A stretch of DNA of 64,000 nucleotides from Spirosoma pollinicola (GTDB lineage Bacteria; Bacteroidota; Bacteroidia; Cytophagales; Spirosomataceae). A program made the translations under genes and the position numbers. The DNA lies in assembly GCF_002831565.1 (NCBI RefSeq), contig NZ_CP025096.1, positions 5,405,391 to 5,469,390 of the forward strand, in the 5' to 3' direction. The notes under the pieces were generated by a model. It had not been told where the DNA came from, searched no databases, and worked only from the letters and a program-made list of their open reading frames with translations. This document shows positions 63,418 to 64,000 of this stretch, one piece after another (the first letter of the stretch is position 1; every line of letters starts with the position of its first letter).

Positions 63418-64000
63418 AACAGCCCTATGTATCGGTTGTTGTTTGTGCTTATAACGAAGCAGGAAACAGCAAACCCCTGATTGCTCAAATCAACGCGGCT
63501 TTACAAACGATTGATTTCGAGATCATCTATGTGAACGATGGGTCAACCGATGCAACTTTGGCCGAGCTAAAATCTATTCGGGATGAACGACTGACGATTC
63601 TCGATCTACAGAAAAACTATGGCCAGAGTGCTGCCCTTGCCGCCGGTATCGACGCGGCAATGGGCAAATTTATTGTTACGATGGATGGCGACCAGCAGAA
63701 TGACCCGCTCGACATACTCCCCATGATTCGGGTAGCCGAAGATCTGGACATGGATCTGGTCGTAGGGCACCGGCAACATAGGCAGGACAATGGCTTGCTG
63801 CGCCGGTTTCCGAGTTGGCTGGCCAATGGGCTTATTCGCAAAACGGTTGGCCTGCGAATCAATGACAACGGTTGTGCGCTCAAGGTTTTCCGGGCCGATG
63901 TGGCCAAACGGATCAGGCTATATGGCGAACTGCATCGGTTCATCACCATACTGGCCCACTTCGACGGTGCCCGGATCATTCAGGTACCCGTCCGGCATCA
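63414..64000 (+). CDS. Glycosyltransferase family 2, polyprenyl-phosphate sugar transferase type (3' end cut)
   Basis: The frame is cut by the right edge after about 195 residues. It has PYVSVVVCAYNEAGNSKPLI, the nucleotide motif YVNDGSTDAT, QKNYGQSAALAAGIDAA, the catalytic DGDQQNDP and VVGHRQHRQDNG, as in the GtrB/ArnC/dolichol-phosphate mannose synthase group. It would load a sugar onto undecaprenyl phosphate for the GT39 enzyme. The C-terminal membrane segments are beyond the window. Confidence 0.9.
   Translation, partial: MKQPYVSVVVCAYNEAGNSKPLIAQINAALQTIDFEIIYVNDGSTDATLAELKSIRDERLTILDLQKNYGQSAALAAGIDAAMGKFIVTMDGDQQNDPLDILPMIRVAEDLDMDLVVGHRQHRQDNGLLRRFPSWLANGLIRKTVGLRINDNGCALKVFRADVAKRIRLYGELHRFITILAHFDGARIIQVPVRH

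Noticed and set aside
1..64000. tRNA, rRNA, CRISPR arrays or an origin of replication
   Set aside because: I read for cloverleaf sequences, regularly spaced direct repeats and clustered DnaA boxes and saw none, though a covariance-model search would be more sensitive for small RNAs.

Overview
The window is a chromosomal segment of a Bacteroidota bacterium, most likely Cytophagales and close to Spirosoma. This is inferred from protein families, not from a marker gene. The evidence is a SusC/SusD pair, several TonB-dependent receptors with an N-terminal carboxypeptidase-regulatory-like domain, DUF2141, DUF418, FAS1 lipoproteins, Wzi and CpsB-type envelope genes, weak Shine-Dalgarno sequences and occasional TAnnTTTG promoter elements. 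I saw no rRNA, tRNA or CRISPR array.

Layout. 1-7.4 kb: housekeeping and secreted hydrolases (M20-type carbamoylase cut by the left edge, alpha/beta hydrolase, MauG-like di-haem peroxidase, DNA polymerase I, DUF808). 7.5-11.5 kb: a TetR/SDR/quinone-reductase group with matching palindromes, followed by a 5'-truncated class B1 metallo-beta-lactamase relic. 11.7-23.7 kb: TonB receptor, small envelope proteins, and a SusC/SusD/MFS uptake locus whose susC carries one in-frame TAG. 23.9-25.9 kb: DUF418 protein, IS relic and a repeat-rich regulatory region.

26-42 kb holds the most interesting system. One strand encodes an XRE regulator, two paralogous TPR proteins, and a type II fatty-acid/polyketide set: FabG-like reductase, ketosynthase, FabZ-like dehydratase, ketosynthase-like partner lacking one catalytic His, LpxL-like acyltransferase with an extra C-terminal domain, DUF2141 protein, AMP-ligase, Sfp-type phosphopantetheinyl transferase, type II thioesterase and acyl carrier protein. 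Three tandem, nearly identical 35-37 residue peptides follow, differing only in their last few residues. Next come a protein joining a PqqD-like (RRE-like) domain to an M50 intramembrane metalloprotease, a TonB receptor and an NADPH oxidoreductase. The arrangement suggests a ribosomally made peptide that is fatty-acylated by a dedicated type II FAS/PKS and cleaved by a membrane protease. No LanM/LanB, YcaO or radical-SAM enzyme is present, so I cannot place it in a described RiPP class. The product is inferred.

42-53 kb: a chimeric IS relic, a phage-like orphan protein, NmrA-family reductase, a Tet(X)-like flavin monooxygenase with an AraC regulator and a TIM-barrel protein, a two-domain FAS1 lipoprotein, a Gfo/Idh/MocA oxidoreductase, DUF2971 protein and small hypotheticals. 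53.5-64 kb: envelope polysaccharide and lipid A genes (CpsB-like phosphatase, GT9, surface lipoprotein, beta-barrels including a PagL-like lipid A deacylase, Wzi, GT39, UDP-glucuronate-epimerase-like enzyme, GT2 cut by the right edge). The last three resemble a pathway that makes a lipid-linked uronic acid and adds it to LPS.
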